In this document: piece by piece, positions 49,253 through 59,097 of the stretch
How positions within the stretch are numbered: position 1 is the first letter of the stretch
Layout of the letters: every line of letters starts with the position of its first letter
Source: Leclercia adecarboxylata
GTDB lineage: Bacteria > Pseudomonadota > Gammaproteobacteria > Enterobacterales > Enterobacteriaceae
Length of the DNA stretch: 64,000 nucleotides
Direction of reading: 5' to 3'
NCBI RefSeq assembly: GCF_023639785.1
Contig: NZ_CP098325.1
Span: 3,038,001-3,102,000, forward strand
Notes under the pieces: generated by a model
The model's database searches: none
What the model was told of the DNA's origin: nothing
Seen by the model: only the letters and a program-made list of their open reading frames with translations
Translations under genes and position numbers: made by a program

Positions 49253-50026
49253 CTAATACACCGCCACCTCCCTCGCCATCTCGCGGGAATACTGCTGGCT
49301 GGCGGTGACCAGCATCCGGGTATAATCGGTTTTGGCCTCACCCGCCACCAGATCGTCCACCGTCAGGGTTTCAAGGATTTTGCCGTACTGCATTACCGCC
49401 ACCTTCTGGCAGAGATGCGCAATGACCCCGAGATCGTGCGTCACCATCAGGTAGGTGAGCTTCGACTCGCGCTGCAGCTCCGCCAGCAGGTTTAAGATCT
49501 CCGCCTGAACCGACACATCCAGCGCCGAGGTAGGCTCATCGAGCAGCAGCACCTGCGGCTCCAGGATCAGCGCCCGGGCGATCGCCACGCGCTGGCGCTG
49601 GCCGCCGGAGAGCTGATGCGGATAGCGGTCGCGGAAGGCGCGATTGAGACCCACCTTATCCAGCAGGGCGTGAATGCGCCGATCCCGGTCGTTGATACCG
49701 TGAATTTGCAACGGCTCTTCCAGAATATCGCCGATGGTGTGCCGGGGATGTAGCGAACCGTAAGGGTCCTGAAACACCATCTGCACCAGACGGCAGCGCT
49801 GCGGGCTGATGCGCCGCGCCAGTGGCTGACCATTAATCGCCAGCGCCCCTTCCCAGTGCGTGAACAGACCCGCCAGGCACTTCAGCACCGTGGTTTTGCC
49901 GGAACCCGACTCCCCCACCAGGCCATAAATCTCCCCCGGCTGGACGTTAATATTCACGTCGTACAGCACCTGGCTGCGTTTCTCGCCTTCGCCGAAGGCC
50001 AGATTCAGGTTTTTTACCTCGATCAT
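49253..50026 (-). CDS. ABC transporter ATPase (DppF/NikE type)
   Basis: This is one of two ATPases of a peptide/nickel/sugar-acid-type importer (257 residues). Walker A is [20 protein letters not shown], the signature is LSGGQRQRVAIARAL and Walker B is [16 protein letters not shown]. It lacks the C-terminal iron-sulfur motif found in some DppD proteins. It is last in the operon, nine bases after its partner ATPase. Similar proteins occur in dpp, opp and nik systems, so substrate cannot be read from it. Confidence 0.9.
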   Translation of the reverse strand: MIEVKNLNLAFGEGEKRSQVLYDVNINVQPGEIYGLVGESGSGKTTVLKCLAGLFTHWEGALAINGQPLARRISPQRCRLVQMVFQDPYGSLHPRHTIGDILEEPLQIHGINDRDRRIHALLDKVGLNRAFRDRYPHQLSGGQRQRVAIARALILEPQVLLLDEPTSALDVSVQAEILNLLAELQRESKLTYLMVTHDLGVIAHLCQKVAVMQYGKILETLTVDDLVAGEAKTDYTRMLVTASQQYSREMAREVAVY

Positions 50027-50035
50027 CTTCGCTCC

Positions 50036-50869
50036 TTATTCGGTCAGCCAGCTGGCCTGGCGCTGCAATACCGGCAGCACCGGACGGCGGCGATTCATCT
50101 CGGGCAGGGCGTTAATCAGCCCCTGCGTATAGGGGTGCTTCGCGTTGTGCAGATCGCAGGCGGCAATCGACTCCACCACCCGTCCGGCGTACATCACCAG
50201 CACCCGGTCGCAGAAGCTGCGCACCAGGTTGATGTCGTGGCTGATAAAGATCAGCCCCAGCCCGCGGGACTGGACTAAATCGTCCAGCAGCCCCAGCACC
50301 TGCAGCCGCACCGAGACATCCAGCGCCGAAGTCGGCTCGTCGGCGATCACCAGCTCCGGGTCGGTGATCAGCATCATGGCGATCATGATGCGCTGCCCCT
50401 GCCCGCCGGAGATTTCGTGAGGATAAAGATGATAAACGCGCTCTGGCTGGCGAATACGCACCACGTCCAGCATCTCCAGCACTTTGGCTTTGGCCTCTGC
50501 CTTGCGCCCCGGATGGTGGGTCAGCCAGGCTTCGGCAATCTGATCCCCGACGCAGACCACCGGATTGAGAGAGTATTTCGGGTCCTGCATGATCATCGAG
50601 ATGCGCTTACCGCGAATGCCGCGCATCTGCGCCTCGCTGACGGTACGTAAATCGACGTCGCCAAACTGCATCCGCGTGGCGGTGATCTGCGCCTTTGCCG
50701 GGTGCAGGCGCAGCAGCGCCCGCCCGACGGTGGATTTGCCAGAGCCGGACTCGCCGACTATCGCCAGCTTTTCCCGGCCCAGCTGGAAGGAGACGCCGCG
50801 CACCGCGTTGGTCACCGCGCGTCCGTTGATAAAGTCGACGTGCAGGTCGCGCACGTCGAGCAGCGGCAT
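50036..50869 (-). CDS. ABC transporter ATPase (DppD/NikD type)
   Basis: The first ATPase (277 residues from [19 protein letters not shown]) has Walker [16 protein letters not shown] and Walker [17 protein letters not shown]. The signature [15 protein letters not shown] has Gly in place of the usual Arg after GGQ. The start at 50869 leaves one base after the permease stop; the frame continues 13 codons upstream into the permease gene, which I do not use. It pairs with the ATPase at 49253-50026. Confidence 0.9.
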   Translation of the reverse strand: MPLLDVRDLHVDFINGRAVTNAVRGVSFQLGREKLAIVGESGSGKSTVGRALLRLHPAKAQITATRMQFGDVDLRTVSEAQMRGIRGKRISMIMQDPKYSLNPVVCVGDQIAEAWLTHHPGRKAEAKAKVLEMLDVVRIRQPERVYHLYPHEISGGQGQRIMIAMMLITDPELVIADEPTSALDVSVRLQVLGLLDDLVQSRGLGLIFISHDINLVRSFCDRVLVMYAGRVVESIAACDLHNAKHPYTQGLINALPEMNRRRPVLPVLQRQASWLTE

Positions 50870-50870
50870 A

Positions 50871-51776
50871 TCAGTTGCTGCGAGGATCGAGGATGTCACG
50901 TAAGCCATCTCCTAAGAAGTTGAACGCCAGGCTGTTAATCAGGATCGCCAGCCCCGGGATCGTCACCACCCACCAGCACTCCATCATGTAGGTGCGGCCG
51001 CTGGAGATCATTGCTCCCCACTCCGGCTCCGGCGGCTGTGCGCCGAGGCCGAGGAAGCCGAGCCCGGCGGCGGTCAGGATGATCCCCGCCATATTCATGG
51101 TGATACGAATAATGACCGACGGCAGGCACAGGGGCACGATGTGACGCCACAGCACCCGCACCGGAGAAGCCCCCTGCAGACGCACGGCGGAGATAAAGTC
51201 GGCCTGGCGTAATGAGAGGGTTTCGGCACGCGCCAGACGGGCAACTGGCGGCCAGGCGGTGAGCGTAATGGCGATCACCACGTGTTCCAGCCCCGGCCCG
51301 AGCGCCGCGACAAACGCCAGCGCCAGTACCAGGCTCGGGAAGGAGATAAAGATATCGGTGACGCGCATTAACACCGCATCCACCTTGCCGCCAAAGTATC
51401 CGGCGGTGACGCCCAGCAGCAGCCCCAGCGGGCCGACGGTGACCGACACCAGCAGCACGATATAGAGCGTGATGCGCGAGCCGTACACCAGGCGGCTGAA
51501 GATATCCCGGCCAAACTCGTCGGTGCCGAACCAGTGCTGCGCGTTCGGCGCCGCCAGAGCGTTATTCAGATCCTGCACCAGCGGGTTGTAAGGTGCGATC
51601 CAGGGTGCGAAGGCCGCGACGATCAGCAGCAGCAGGATGATGCCGCCGCCAATGGCCGTCAGCGGGTTACGCGCCATCTGCCCGGCAAATCCGAAGCTGC
51701 GGCGGGCCATTCGCGCCAGGCGCTGGCGTCCTTCGCTGCGAACACCTTGCAGCGGTGTATCCAGAGAAACGGTCAT
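50871..51776 (-). CDS. ABC transporter permease (DppC/NikC type)
   Basis: This 301-residue inner-membrane permease has the DppC layout. A basic cytoplasmic start is followed by a membrane span ([20 protein letters not shown]), and the BPD_transp_1 domain contains the conserved loop [20 protein letters not shown]. The EAA-type loop contacts the ATPase. [20 protein letters not shown] is a family signature. It overlaps the upstream permease gene by four bases, so the two are translationally coupled. Confidence 0.92.
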   Translation of the reverse strand: MTVSLDTPLQGVRSEGRQRLARMARRSFGFAGQMARNPLTAIGGGIILLLLIVAAFAPWIAPYNPLVQDLNNALAAPNAQHWFGTDEFGRDIFSRLVYGSRITLYIVLLVSVTVGPLGLLLGVTAGYFGGKVDAVLMRVTDIFISFPSLVLALAFVAALGPGLEHVVIAITLTAWPPVARLARAETLSLRQADFISAVRLQGASPVRVLWRHIVPLCLPSVIIRITMNMAGIILTAAGLGFLGLGAQPPEPEWGAMISSGRTYMMECWWVVTIPGLAILINSLAFNFLGDGLRDILDPRSN

Positions 51777-52810
51777 GATTTCGTCCTCGGGTCGAAGAGT
51801 TGATACAGCATGTCGGAGAGCAGGTTGAGCATCACGAAGATCATCCCCACCAGCAGGACGCAGCCCATCACCGCGTTCATATCGCCCAGCAGCAGGCTGC
51901 CGGTGAGATAGGAGCCAAAGCCCGGCCAGGAGAAGACGGTTTCAATCAGCACCGCCCCTTCCAGCAGCGAGCCGTAGGCCAGCGCCACCACCGTCAGCAG
52001 CTGCACGAGGATGTTGCGAAACGCGTGGTTCCAGATCACCTGCCGCTCGGTTAAGCCTTTCACCCGGGCGGTGATGATGAACTCCTGGGACAGCTGGGCC
52101 AGCATAAAGCTGCGGGTCATGCGGCTGATATAGGCCAGGGAGTGGAACCCCAGCAGCGAAGCGGGCAGCACCAGGTGGTTAATGGCGTTCCAGAACACCG
52201 CGCTGTTGCCTGCCAGCAGGGCATCGACGGTCATCAGTCCGGTGCGGCGCGGCACAATGCCATCCAGGCCTAAATCCAGCCGTCCGGCACCGCCCACCCA
52301 GCCGAGCCAGGCGTAAAACAGCAGCAGCCCCATCATCCCCACCCAGAAGATCGGCGTGGAATAACCGGCCAGACTAATGATACGCACCACGTAGTCCGAG
52401 ACGCTGTTACGGCGCGCCGCGGCCAGCACCCCCAGCGGGATCCCTAAACCGGCACCGACGATAATCGCCATGGTCGCCAGCTCAAGGGTGGCCGGGAAGA
52501 CGCGCAGAATGTCATCCAGCACCGGTTTGCCGGTCAGCAAAGCGTTGCCAAAATCGCCGTGCAGCAGGTTATTGAGGTAGATCCCAAACTGGGTCAGGAG
52601 GGATTTATCAAAGCCCAGCTGCTGGTAAACCTGCTGATAGGTGCTGTGGTCGGCATCCGGGCCGACAATGGCCAGCACCGGATCCACCGGCATCACGCGG
52701 CCAATGAAAAAGGTCAGTACCAGCAGGCCGAACAGCGTCACCAGCACCTGGGTTAAACGCCTGGAGAAACGCCGGGTGCGGGAGCCTGGCGCGAGTATCG
52801 CAACACTCAT
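51773..52810 (-). CDS. ABC transporter permease (DppB/NikB type)
   Basis: The 345-residue permease has an N-terminal span (LTQVLVTLFGLLVLTFFIGR), then the six-span domain. The EAA loop reads ARVKGLTERQVIWNHAFRNI, and ETVFSWPGFGSYLTGSLLLG is the typical downstream motif. It forms a heterodimer with the permease at 50871-51776. It overlaps the binding-protein gene by four bases (ATGA). Confidence 0.92.
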   Translation of the reverse strand: MSVAILAPGSRTRRFSRRLTQVLVTLFGLLVLTFFIGRVMPVDPVLAIVGPDADHSTYQQVYQQLGFDKSLLTQFGIYLNNLLHGDFGNALLTGKPVLDDILRVFPATLELATMAIIVGAGLGIPLGVLAAARRNSVSDYVVRIISLAGYSTPIFWVGMMGLLLFYAWLGWVGGAGRLDLGLDGIVPRRTGLMTVDALLAGNSAVFWNAINHLVLPASLLGFHSLAYISRMTRSFMLAQLSQEFIITARVKGLTERQVIWNHAFRNILVQLLTVVALAYGSLLEGAVLIETVFSWPGFGSYLTGSLLLGDMNAVMGCVLLVGMIFVMLNLLSDMLYQLFDPRTKS

Positions 52811-54423
52811 TTTTCACCTCCGGTTTTATACACTTCCCGCAGGAAGGTGGTGGCGGACGGATGCGACTGGAAGTTTTTCACCTCGTTACGCACCACTACC
52901 GAATCAACCATCTGCGACAGCGGGAGCAGCGCCGGGATCAGCTGGTCATAGCGCACCTGAATCTGCTGATAGTCGGCGATCTGCTTCTGCGGATCGCGCT
53001 CCAGCAGGGCCTTGTCGATCATCTCGTTCAGCGGCTTGTCGTAGAAACTGGTCCGCCAGCCCTGGAAGTTGGTCAGCCGGGCTTCGTCGCTGTTGTCCGG
53101 GTTGTAGACCAGCGCCCGTAGGCTGGAGTGCGGGTGTGGCTCCACGCCGCTGCCGCCGCGCCCGACCAGCATGTCGAACTTACGCTCGCGCATCGCGCCG
53201 TAGATCTGGTTCCCGGTGCCGGTGATGATTTTGGCGTTGATCCCCGCCTGCATCAGAGTGGACTGCACGGCGATGGCGATATTGAGGAACGGCTGATCCG
53301 CCAGCACGCGCAGGGTTGTGTCAAAACCTTCCGGATAGCCCGCTTCCGCCAGCAGCTTTCTGGCGCGCGGGATGTCGAGTTTGTAGCCCGGATCCGGCAG
53401 CGTCGACGGCATTCCCGCCTTGATTGGCCGCTGGTGCAGCACGCCGTAGCCCGGCATCAGCGCCTTATTTATCCCCTGATAGTCGATGAGATAGCGCACC
53501 GCCTCGCGCACCTTCGGGTTGGCGAAGTGCGCCTCCTTCATGCTCATCGCCACGTAGTACACCGTGCCCTTCTGCACGGCTTCCACCGTCAGCTGCGGAT
53601 CCTTGCGCAGGGCGTTAATGTCGGCCACCGCCATGTTGCTGGCGATATCCAGATCGCCCTTCTCCACCATCAGGCGCAGGGTCTGCGACTCCTGGAAGTG
53701 GCGCAACACCACGCGGTTCATCTTCGGCGCTTCGCGCCAGTAATTCGGGTTACGCTGCATGCGCAGCACATCTTTTGCCTGCCAGGTCTCCAGCATAAAT
53801 GGCCCGGAACCGGCTTCGTTGGTAGTCAACCAGCGGTTGCCCCAGTCGCTGTTTACCTCGTGGCTCAGCACGGTTTTGCGATCCAGCACGCCAAGGTTGC
53901 CCAGCGCGCCGAGAGAGTAGATCACCAGCTGCGGGTCGTTGGCTTTCGGCAGGGTGAGCTGCACGGTGTAGTCATCCAGGGCTTTCACCTGCTGGTCGAT
54001 ATTTTTCTTAGAAAACCCATAGGATTTCCACACCGACGCCTGGGCGAGGTTCAGGTGCAGCAGACGACGCATGGACCACACCACGTCTTCGGCGGTAAGC
54101 GGATTGCCGGAGTGGAAGGTCACGTTATCGCGCAGGTGGAAGGTCAGCGTTTTACCGTCCGGCGAGATGTCCCAGGACTTCGCCAGCGCCGGTTTAACGT
54201 TGGTGAGGGTATTGGGATCGAGTTCCACCAGCGAATCGTAAAGATTGACCACAATGCCCACCACCTCGTTGCCGGTCATCGCGGCCGGATCGAGGGTCAG
54301 CAGGTTGTTCATGTTCATACCGATGATGAGCTGATCGGGCGGCGTTTTTGCGTACGCCGCGCCGCTCCCCGTCATCAGCGAGAGCGCGAGTAAGCACGCT
54401 CCGGTGAGGGAGGTTCGTTTCAT
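52807..54423 (-). CDS. Periplasmic substrate-binding protein, SBP family 5
   Basis: This 538-residue cluster C binding protein starts with a Sec signal peptide (MKRTSLTGACLLALSLMTGS), with cleavage expected after AYA near residue 25. The mature part has the family motifs VNLYDSLVELDPNT and KPALAKSWDISPDGKTLTFH. Family members bind di- and oligopeptides, nickel, glutathione or sugar acids. The adjacent enolase-type enzyme suggests an acid-sugar or related substrate here rather than a peptide. That is inference from the operon. Confidence 0.9.
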   Translation of the reverse strand: MKRTSLTGACLLALSLMTGSGAAYAKTPPDQLIIGMNMNNLLTLDPAAMTGNEVVGIVVNLYDSLVELDPNTLTNVKPALAKSWDISPDGKTLTFHLRDNVTFHSGNPLTAEDVVWSMRRLLHLNLAQASVWKSYGFSKKNIDQQVKALDDYTVQLTLPKANDPQLVIYSLGALGNLGVLDRKTVLSHEVNSDWGNRWLTTNEAGSGPFMLETWQAKDVLRMQRNPNYWREAPKMNRVVLRHFQESQTLRLMVEKGDLDIASNMAVADINALRKDPQLTVEAVQKGTVYYVAMSMKEAHFANPKVREAVRYLIDYQGINKALMPGYGVLHQRPIKAGMPSTLPDPGYKLDIPRARKLLAEAGYPEGFDTTLRVLADQPFLNIAIAVQSTLMQAGINAKIITGTGNQIYGAMRERKFDMLVGRGGSGVEPHPHSSLRALVYNPDNSDEARLTNFQGWRTSFYDKPLNEMIDKALLERDPQKQIADYQQIQVRYDQLIPALLPLSQMVDSVVVRNEVKNFQSHPSATTFLREVYKTGGEK

Positions 54424-54456
54424 GTATATATCGCCTGTAGGGTACGTTTTTATTTG

Positions 54457-55611
54457 TCAGTCGTGGCTGACGGTATTGGCTTCGATATACGCAAAATTAA
54501 TGTCTTCGCCGAGTCCCGGGCGATCCGGCAGGCTGACCATGCCGTTGTCATCCATCGGGTCGATCAGGCTGTGCAGATATGCAGCGGGTTCGTCGTAATC
54601 AAGGAACGGGTGCAGCAGGCCGCGTTCATACCAGCGGCAGTTTTTGATGGCGCCAATCACCGCCAGGCTCGCCGCACCGTTGCCGTGTACTTCGCAGTCC
54701 ATGCCGAACGATTCGGCGAGGTTCGCCACCTTCAGGGTTGGCGAGATGCCGCCCACGCCGTTGGCCCCCGCGCGCAGGATATCGCACGCCCCGGCTCTGA
54801 CCCAGTCGGCGCGGCTGTGGTGTTTGCCGCCCAGGCTCTCTGGCCCGACGATGGGAATGGAGAGGTTCTCCGCAAGCCAGGCATAGGAGGCCATGCTCTC
54901 CTCTTCCATCGGCTCTTCAAACCAGGCGAAGTTGAGTTTTTCCAGTTCTTTACCGATCCACAGCGCTTCCGCGCGGCTGTACCAGTGGTAGCCGTCAATC
55001 ATCAGGTCGATATCCGGCCCCACCGCCTCGCGGACCGCGGCGCAGGCTTTGATATCCATCTTCGGATCAGGCGCGAAAGAGACCGGCGGCATCCAGGTGT
55101 GGAGCTTGATAGCTTTATAGCCGCGGGCGACCAGTTTTTCAGCAAAGCTGGCGTACTCTTCCGGGGTGGAGAGACCGCCCGGCAGATCGTCCCCGCACAT
55201 GGTGCTGCCGTAGGCGGGCACTTTATCGCGGTAACCGCCCAGCAGCTTCCAGACCGGCATATTGAGTTTGCGGCCAATCAGATCCCACAGCGCCTGCTCA
55301 ACGAAGCCCAGTGCACGTTCGGTCAGCTGATGGGCGCTGCCGCGCTGCCAGTGAGCCAGCTCCTGCCAGATCTTCTCGCGGTTAAACGCGTCCTGGCCGA
55401 TCAGCACTTTACGAAAGAAGGTATTGACCACAAAAGGGCGCACCACTTCCGGCGGTGCAAAAGCGTACCCTTTGGTGCCATCGTCTGCGGTAATGGTCAG
55501 CATCGCCATTCTGGCCAGGCTTTCGGGTCCCGGATGAGAGTGCCCGGCGCTGTCGGAAACCCGGCGGGTGGGATACTGAAAGACGGTGACGTTTACAGAT
55601 TCGATTTTCAT
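54457..55611 (-). CDS. Enolase-superfamily enzyme (mandelate racemase-like dehydratase)
   Basis: The 384-residue protein has a two-domain enolase fold. Metal ligands are expected at D206 (LMIDGYHWYS), E232 (WFEEPMEEE) and E258 (IVGPESLGG). K169 and H171 form a KxH motif (YKAIKLHTW), and H309 (CEVHGNGAASL) would be the second base; E329 (WYERGLLHP) is also conserved. KxH enzymes of this superfamily are often acid-sugar dehydratases. The true substrate is unknown. It is first in the operon ahead of an ABC importer; AAGGA lies six bases before the ATG. Confidence 0.85.
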   Translation of the reverse strand: MKIESVNVTVFQYPTRRVSDSAGHSHPGPESLARMAMLTITADDGTKGYAFAPPEVVRPFVVNTFFRKVLIGQDAFNREKIWQELAHWQRGSAHQLTERALGFVEQALWDLIGRKLNMPVWKLLGGYRDKVPAYGSTMCGDDLPGGLSTPEEYASFAEKLVARGYKAIKLHTWMPPVSFAPDPKMDIKACAAVREAVGPDIDLMIDGYHWYSRAEALWIGKELEKLNFAWFEEPMEEESMASYAWLAENLSIPIVGPESLGGKHHSRADWVRAGACDILRAGANGVGGISPTLKVANLAESFGMDCEVHGNGAASLAVIGAIKNCRWYERGLLHPFLDYDEPAAYLHSLIDPMDDNGMVSLPDRPGLGEDINFAYIEANTVSHD

Positions 55612-55872
55612 TTTTTATCCTTAAAACTGCGTAGGTTCAGCGTGTTCTTTCATTTTGAAAAGCTGTTTCGAATCTAACTTTAAGCGCAAAATTCATCCAC
55701 TGCCTTAGACAAATTCCGCTAAGCGTCGACCGTTTTTTGTGCATCTGCACGGGTAGGAGTGACACTTTTCACAAAAGACAGGGGAAATGTGAGGTAGATC
55801 GGGATGGATGTTTGAATGAAATGAAATGGGGTTTCGATCATGGCCGGAGGGAGAAAAACGGCACCGGACGGT

Positions 55873-55909
55873 CCCCTCTCCCCAGTGGGGAGAGGGTTAG
55901 GGTGAGGGG
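55873..55909. repeat. boxC-like palindromic repeat
   Basis: CCCCTCTCCCC-agt-GGGGAGAGGG with TTAGGGTGAGGGGT after it ends exactly at the fbaB stop region. It is the closest relative of the copy at 20994-21030. The rest of the 298-bp gap between the enolase gene and fbaB shows no gene; the enolase promoter should be near its left end. Confidence 0.65.
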
Positions 55910-56962
55910 TTATGCGATAGTCACCTTCTTATCCAGATAGACGTCCTGCACCGCATTAATCAGCTTCACGCCATCGGCCATCGATTTTTTAAACGCCTTA
56001 CGACCGAGGATCAGCCCCATGCCGCCCGCCCGTTTATTGATAACAGCCGTGCGTACTGCATCGGTGAGATCGGTTTCGCCCCCTGCCGCGCCGCCGGAGT
56101 TGATAAGCCCTGCGCGACCCATATAACAGTTCGCCAGCTGGTAGCGCACCAGATCGATCGGGTTGTCGCTGGTCAGTTTGCTGTAGACCCGATCGTCGGT
56201 ATAGCCAAACTTGACCGCCTTATAGCCACCGTTATTTTCGGCCATTTTCTGCTTCACGATATCCGCCCCAATGGTGGCCGCCAGATGGTTGGCCTGCCCG
56301 GTCAAATCGGCGGAAACATGGTAATCCGTGCCGTCTTTATTAAAGGCCGGGTTACGCAGATAGGCCCAGAGTACGGTCACCATTCCCAGCTCATGAGCAC
56401 GCTCAAAGGCAGCGGAGATCTCTTCGATCTGACGGCGCGACTGCTCTGAGCCGAAGTAGATGGTGGCCCCGACCGCCACCGCGCCCAGGTTGAACGCCTG
56501 TTCGACGCTGGCATAGAGGGTCTGGTCATATTCGGTTGGGTAGCTCAGGGTTTCGTTGTGGTTCAGCTTGACCAGGAACGGAATGCGGTGCGCATAGCGC
56601 CGGGAAACCGATGCCAGCACGCCGTAGGTGGAGGCGACACAGTTACAGCCAGCTTCAATCGCCAGTTCAACGATATTCTTTGGATCAAAATAGAGCGGGT
56701 TGGCGGCAAACGACGCACCGGCCGAATGCTCTACCCCCTGGTCCACCGGCAGGATCGACAGATAGCCGGTTCCGCCCAGACGCCCGGTGTTATACAGCGT
56801 CTGCATATTTCGCAGTACCGCTGGCGGGCGGTTGTTGTCGATCATCACGCGATCGACGTAGTCGTGGCCAGGCAGATAGAGCTGGTCGGCTGGAATGGTC
56901 ATACAACGATGCTGTAACAGGCTGTCGGCGTCTTTGCCAAGCAACTGCGCAATATCAGTCAT
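55910..56962 (-). CDS. fbaB: FbaB, class I fructose-1,6-bisphosphate aldolase
   Basis: FbaB cleaves fructose-1,6-bisphosphate to two triose phosphates by a Schiff-base mechanism and is used mainly during gluconeogenic growth. The 350-residue protein equals E. coli. [20 protein letters not shown] starts the barrel, [20 protein letters not shown] contains the lysine region and [17 protein letters not shown] is the phosphate-binding part. GGAG lies eight bases before the ATG. Two stem-loops lie in its leader, after thiD. Confidence 0.96.
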   Translation of the reverse strand: MTDIAQLLGKDADSLLQHRCMTIPADQLYLPGHDYVDRVMIDNNRPPAVLRNMQTLYNTGRLGGTGYLSILPVDQGVEHSAGASFAANPLYFDPKNIVELAIEAGCNCVASTYGVLASVSRRYAHRIPFLVKLNHNETLSYPTEYDQTLYASVEQAFNLGAVAVGATIYFGSEQSRRQIEEISAAFERAHELGMVTVLWAYLRNPAFNKDGTDYHVSADLTGQANHLAATIGADIVKQKMAENNGGYKAVKFGYTDDRVYSKLTSDNPIDLVRYQLANCYMGRAGLINSGGAAGGETDLTDAVRTAVINKRAGGMGLILGRKAFKKSMADGVKLINAVQDVYLDKKVTIA

Positions 56963-56979
56963 AGTTTTGCTCCCCTTAG

Positions 56980-57040
56980 TGCCGACAGGCTGTCGGCATG
57001 TTTCTCCAGGCTCACAGGATTGCGAGCCCCCTAAGCCTGG
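56980..57040 (-). promoter_or_regulatory. Two hairpins in the fbaB leader / thiD 3' region
   Basis: TGCCGACA and TGTCGGCA pair over eight bases around GGC (56980-56998). A second dyad joins CCAGGCT (57006) to AGCCTGG (57034), with an inner GGCTC/GAGCC pair. No clear U-tract follows either one on the minus strand. They may insulate fbaB from thiMD transcription or regulate fbaB translation. Confidence 0.45.
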
Positions 57041-57079
57041 TCTGTGGGTAGCGAATTTTCCAGCTATGCCTGAGAACCT

Positions 57080-57880
57080 TTACCACCACGCATGGAAATG
57101 GTGGACCGGCCCAATGCCCTGCCCGACCTCCAGCGAGTCCGCCTGGGCCAGCGCGCAGGAGAGCCAGGCTTTAGCCTCACGCACCGTATCCGCCCAGTTA
57201 TCGTGGCGCGGACGCAGCGCAGCCAGTGCCGCCGAGAGGGTACAGCCGGTGCCGTGGGTGTTTTTGGTCTTCACGCGGGGGGCGGTAAAACGTACCGTAC
57301 CGTCACGGGTGAACAGCCAGTCAGGGCTTTCGGGATCGTCAAGATGCCCTCCCTTCATCAGCACCGCTTCACATCCCATCGCCAGAAGGGCGTAACCCTG
57401 CTCTTTCATCTCCTGCTCGCTGCGGGCATGGGGGGCATCCAGCAACGCCGCCGCTTCGGGTAAGTTAGGCGTAATTAGCGCCACCTGCGGCAACAGTTTT
57501 TTACGCAGGGTATCGACGGCAGAAGGTGAAAGCAGCGGGTCGCCGCTTTTCGCCAGCATCACCGTGTCCAGTACCACACTTGTTACCTGATGGCGCCGAA
57601 GCTGCTCCGCTACGGCCTCGACGATATCGGTTTCGGCCAGCATGCCGATCTTGGTGGTGTCGATGCGCACATCGCTGAACACCGATTCCAGCTGCGCCGC
57701 CACAAAATCGGGCTCAATACGATAGACCGACTGGACCCCGCGGGTATTCTGCGCCACCAGGGCGGTAATAGCCGAGCAGCCGTAAGCGCCGAGCGCGGAG
57801 AAGGTTTTCAGGTCGGCCTGGATCCCGGCGCCGCCGCTTGGGTCGGTGCCGGCAATGGTCAGGGCATTAATGCGTTTCAT
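57080..57880 (-). CDS. thiD: ThiD, HMP-phosphate kinase
   Basis: ThiD phosphorylates hydroxymethylpyrimidine and then its phosphate, for thiamine synthesis. The 266-residue ribokinase-family protein starts [20 protein letters not shown]. The active site includes [20 protein letters not shown] (anion hole GTGC), and [15 protein letters not shown] is a family motif. The start at 57880 overlaps the thiM stop by four bases (ATGA); seven upstream codons are excluded. The length equals E. coli ThiD. Confidence 0.96.
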   Translation of the reverse strand: MKRINALTIAGTDPSGGAGIQADLKTFSALGAYGCSAITALVAQNTRGVQSVYRIEPDFVAAQLESVFSDVRIDTTKIGMLAETDIVEAVAEQLRRHQVTSVVLDTVMLAKSGDPLLSPSAVDTLRKKLLPQVALITPNLPEAAALLDAPHARSEQEMKEQGYALLAMGCEAVLMKGGHLDDPESPDWLFTRDGTVRFTAPRVKTKNTHGTGCTLSAALAALRPRHDNWADTVREAKAWLSCALAQADSLEVGQGIGPVHHFHAWW

Positions 57881-58647
57881 CGTTGTGCCCCCAGTTCCCA
57901 CAGGGCATCCAGAAACGCCGTGGCAAAACTGCCCGGCCCGCGGCTCTGGGCTGCCGCAAGGGTTCCGGCCCGCTTCATCCAGCCGCAGGCCGCCGCCATG
58001 TTCTCCAGCCTGTCGCCGGGCAGTGAACAGCTGGCCGCCACTACCGCCGACAGCGCGCAGCCTGTCCCCACCACCCGGGTCATCATCGGATCGCCGCCGG
58101 TGACCGTCTGGGTACGCAACCCGTCGGTGATGTGATCCACCTCCCCCGTCACCACCACAATGGCATTGGTTTGCCGTGCCAGCGCCTGGGCCGCAGGCAA
58201 CGCGCTGGCCGCCGTATCGGTGGTGTCCACGCCGCGTCCCCCCGCGCTCATGCCGGCGAGCGCGAGGATCTCCGAGGCATTACCGCGAATGGCCGCCGGT
58301 TTGAGGACGAGGATCTGCTGGCAGAACCGGGTGCGATAGCCCAGCGCCCCGACGGCCACCGGGTCGATCACCCAGGGTTTACCGGCGGCAACCGCGTTCT
58401 CAATGGCCCGGCGCATCGCCTGGGCGCGCGACGCGGTTAACGTCCCGACGTTAATCAGCAGCGCATCAGCAATAGCAGAGAATTGTTCCGCCTCTTCGGC
58501 TTCAATCACCATCGCCGGTGAAGCGCCGAGCGCCAGCAACACGTTAGCGGTAAAGGTCTGCACGACGTCGTTGGTCATGCAGTGGGTCAGCGGAGAACGG
58601 GTTTGGAAGTGGTGTAAGGCGTGTAAATTAAGCAGGTCAGGCTGCAT
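57877..58647 (-). CDS. thiM: ThiM, hydroxyethylthiazole kinase
   Basis: ThiM salvages the thiazole alcohol by phosphorylation. The 256-residue protein has the ribokinase-like fold with [20 protein letters not shown], the substrate loop [12 protein letters not shown] and the GTGC anion hole ([17 protein letters not shown]). It starts behind AGGAG with seven bases of spacing, under a TPP riboswitch. It is coupled to thiD by a four-base overlap. Confidence 0.95.
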   Translation of the reverse strand: MQPDLLNLHALHHFQTRSPLTHCMTNDVVQTFTANVLLALGASPAMVIEAEEAEQFSAIADALLINVGTLTASRAQAMRRAIENAVAAGKPWVIDPVAVGALGYRTRFCQQILVLKPAAIRGNASEILALAGMSAGGRGVDTTDTAASALPAAQALARQTNAIVVVTGEVDHITDGLRTQTVTGGDPMMTRVVGTGCALSAVVAASCSLPGDRLENMAAACGWMKRAGTLAAAQSRGPGSFATAFLDALWELGAQR

Positions 58648-58696
58648 GGTGTCGCTCCTGCCTTGCGCGAAGAAGCGATTGCCCGAAGGGCATCTG

Positions 58697-58773
58697 ACTT
58701 CCCTACGCTGGCATTATCCAGATCAGGTGGTACGGGTATTTCTCAGCCTTCACAAAGAAGGGCACCCCGAGTC
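58697..58773 (-). promoter_or_regulatory. TPP riboswitch (THI element)
   Basis: On the minus strand the element starts GACTCGGGGTGCCC and has GGCTGAGA, ATACCCGT and ACCTGATCTGGATAATGCC, then ends AGGGAAG. These are the diagnostic conserved blocks of the thiamine pyrophosphate aptamer. It is followed by a TGCCC-ttc-GGGCA hairpin and then the thiM ribosome binding site, so control is probably at translation initiation, as for E. coli thiM. Confidence 0.97.
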
Positions 58774-59097
58774 AAATTACATAATGTAACGATGGCAGCG
58801 TAGAGGATGCTTCTGACAATAGCAAGAGCCGTACTGACACCTCTCCACTCACTTTGATTTACATCTCTAAAATCATTTTCTAACCCGCCAATAACTGACA
58901 GCCAGGACAAATCTCAAGAATTTAGCTATTCGTGCTAAATGTGATCTTCGTCAACCTGATAAAACGCCCCTTGCGTGATATTCACCGCGCGCCACTGCTG
59001 CGTCTCTAATATAGACACCAGCAAACTGTGGCCAGGCCAATAATAATTATCGAATCAACAATCGGGGAAAAATTCCTCACTTCTTTAAGGTTAATGT
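58774..59097. other. Divergent region between thiM and the lipoprotein gene
   Basis: No gene is visible in these 324 bases. On the minus strand, TTGTCA (58814-58819) may be a -35 for thiM, but no well-spaced -10 follows. Towards the lipoprotein gene a CRP-like sequence is described separately. The ATG at 59098 has TAAGG seven bases upstream. Confidence 0.55.
58937..58958 (+). promoter_or_regulatory. Candidate CRP site before the lipoprotein gene
   Basis: AAATGTGATCTTCGTCAACC has a perfect left half (AAATGTGATC) and a weaker right half (TCAAC for TCACA). It lies 140-160 bases before the lipoprotein ATG. The match is good enough for scoring but is unverified. Confidence 0.35.

Noticed and set aside
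53128..54393. Long plus-strand open frame opposite the binding-protein gene (421 residues)
   Set aside because: Composition rich in His, Arg and Val without domain features; the opposite strand codes for a complete SBP with signal peptide.
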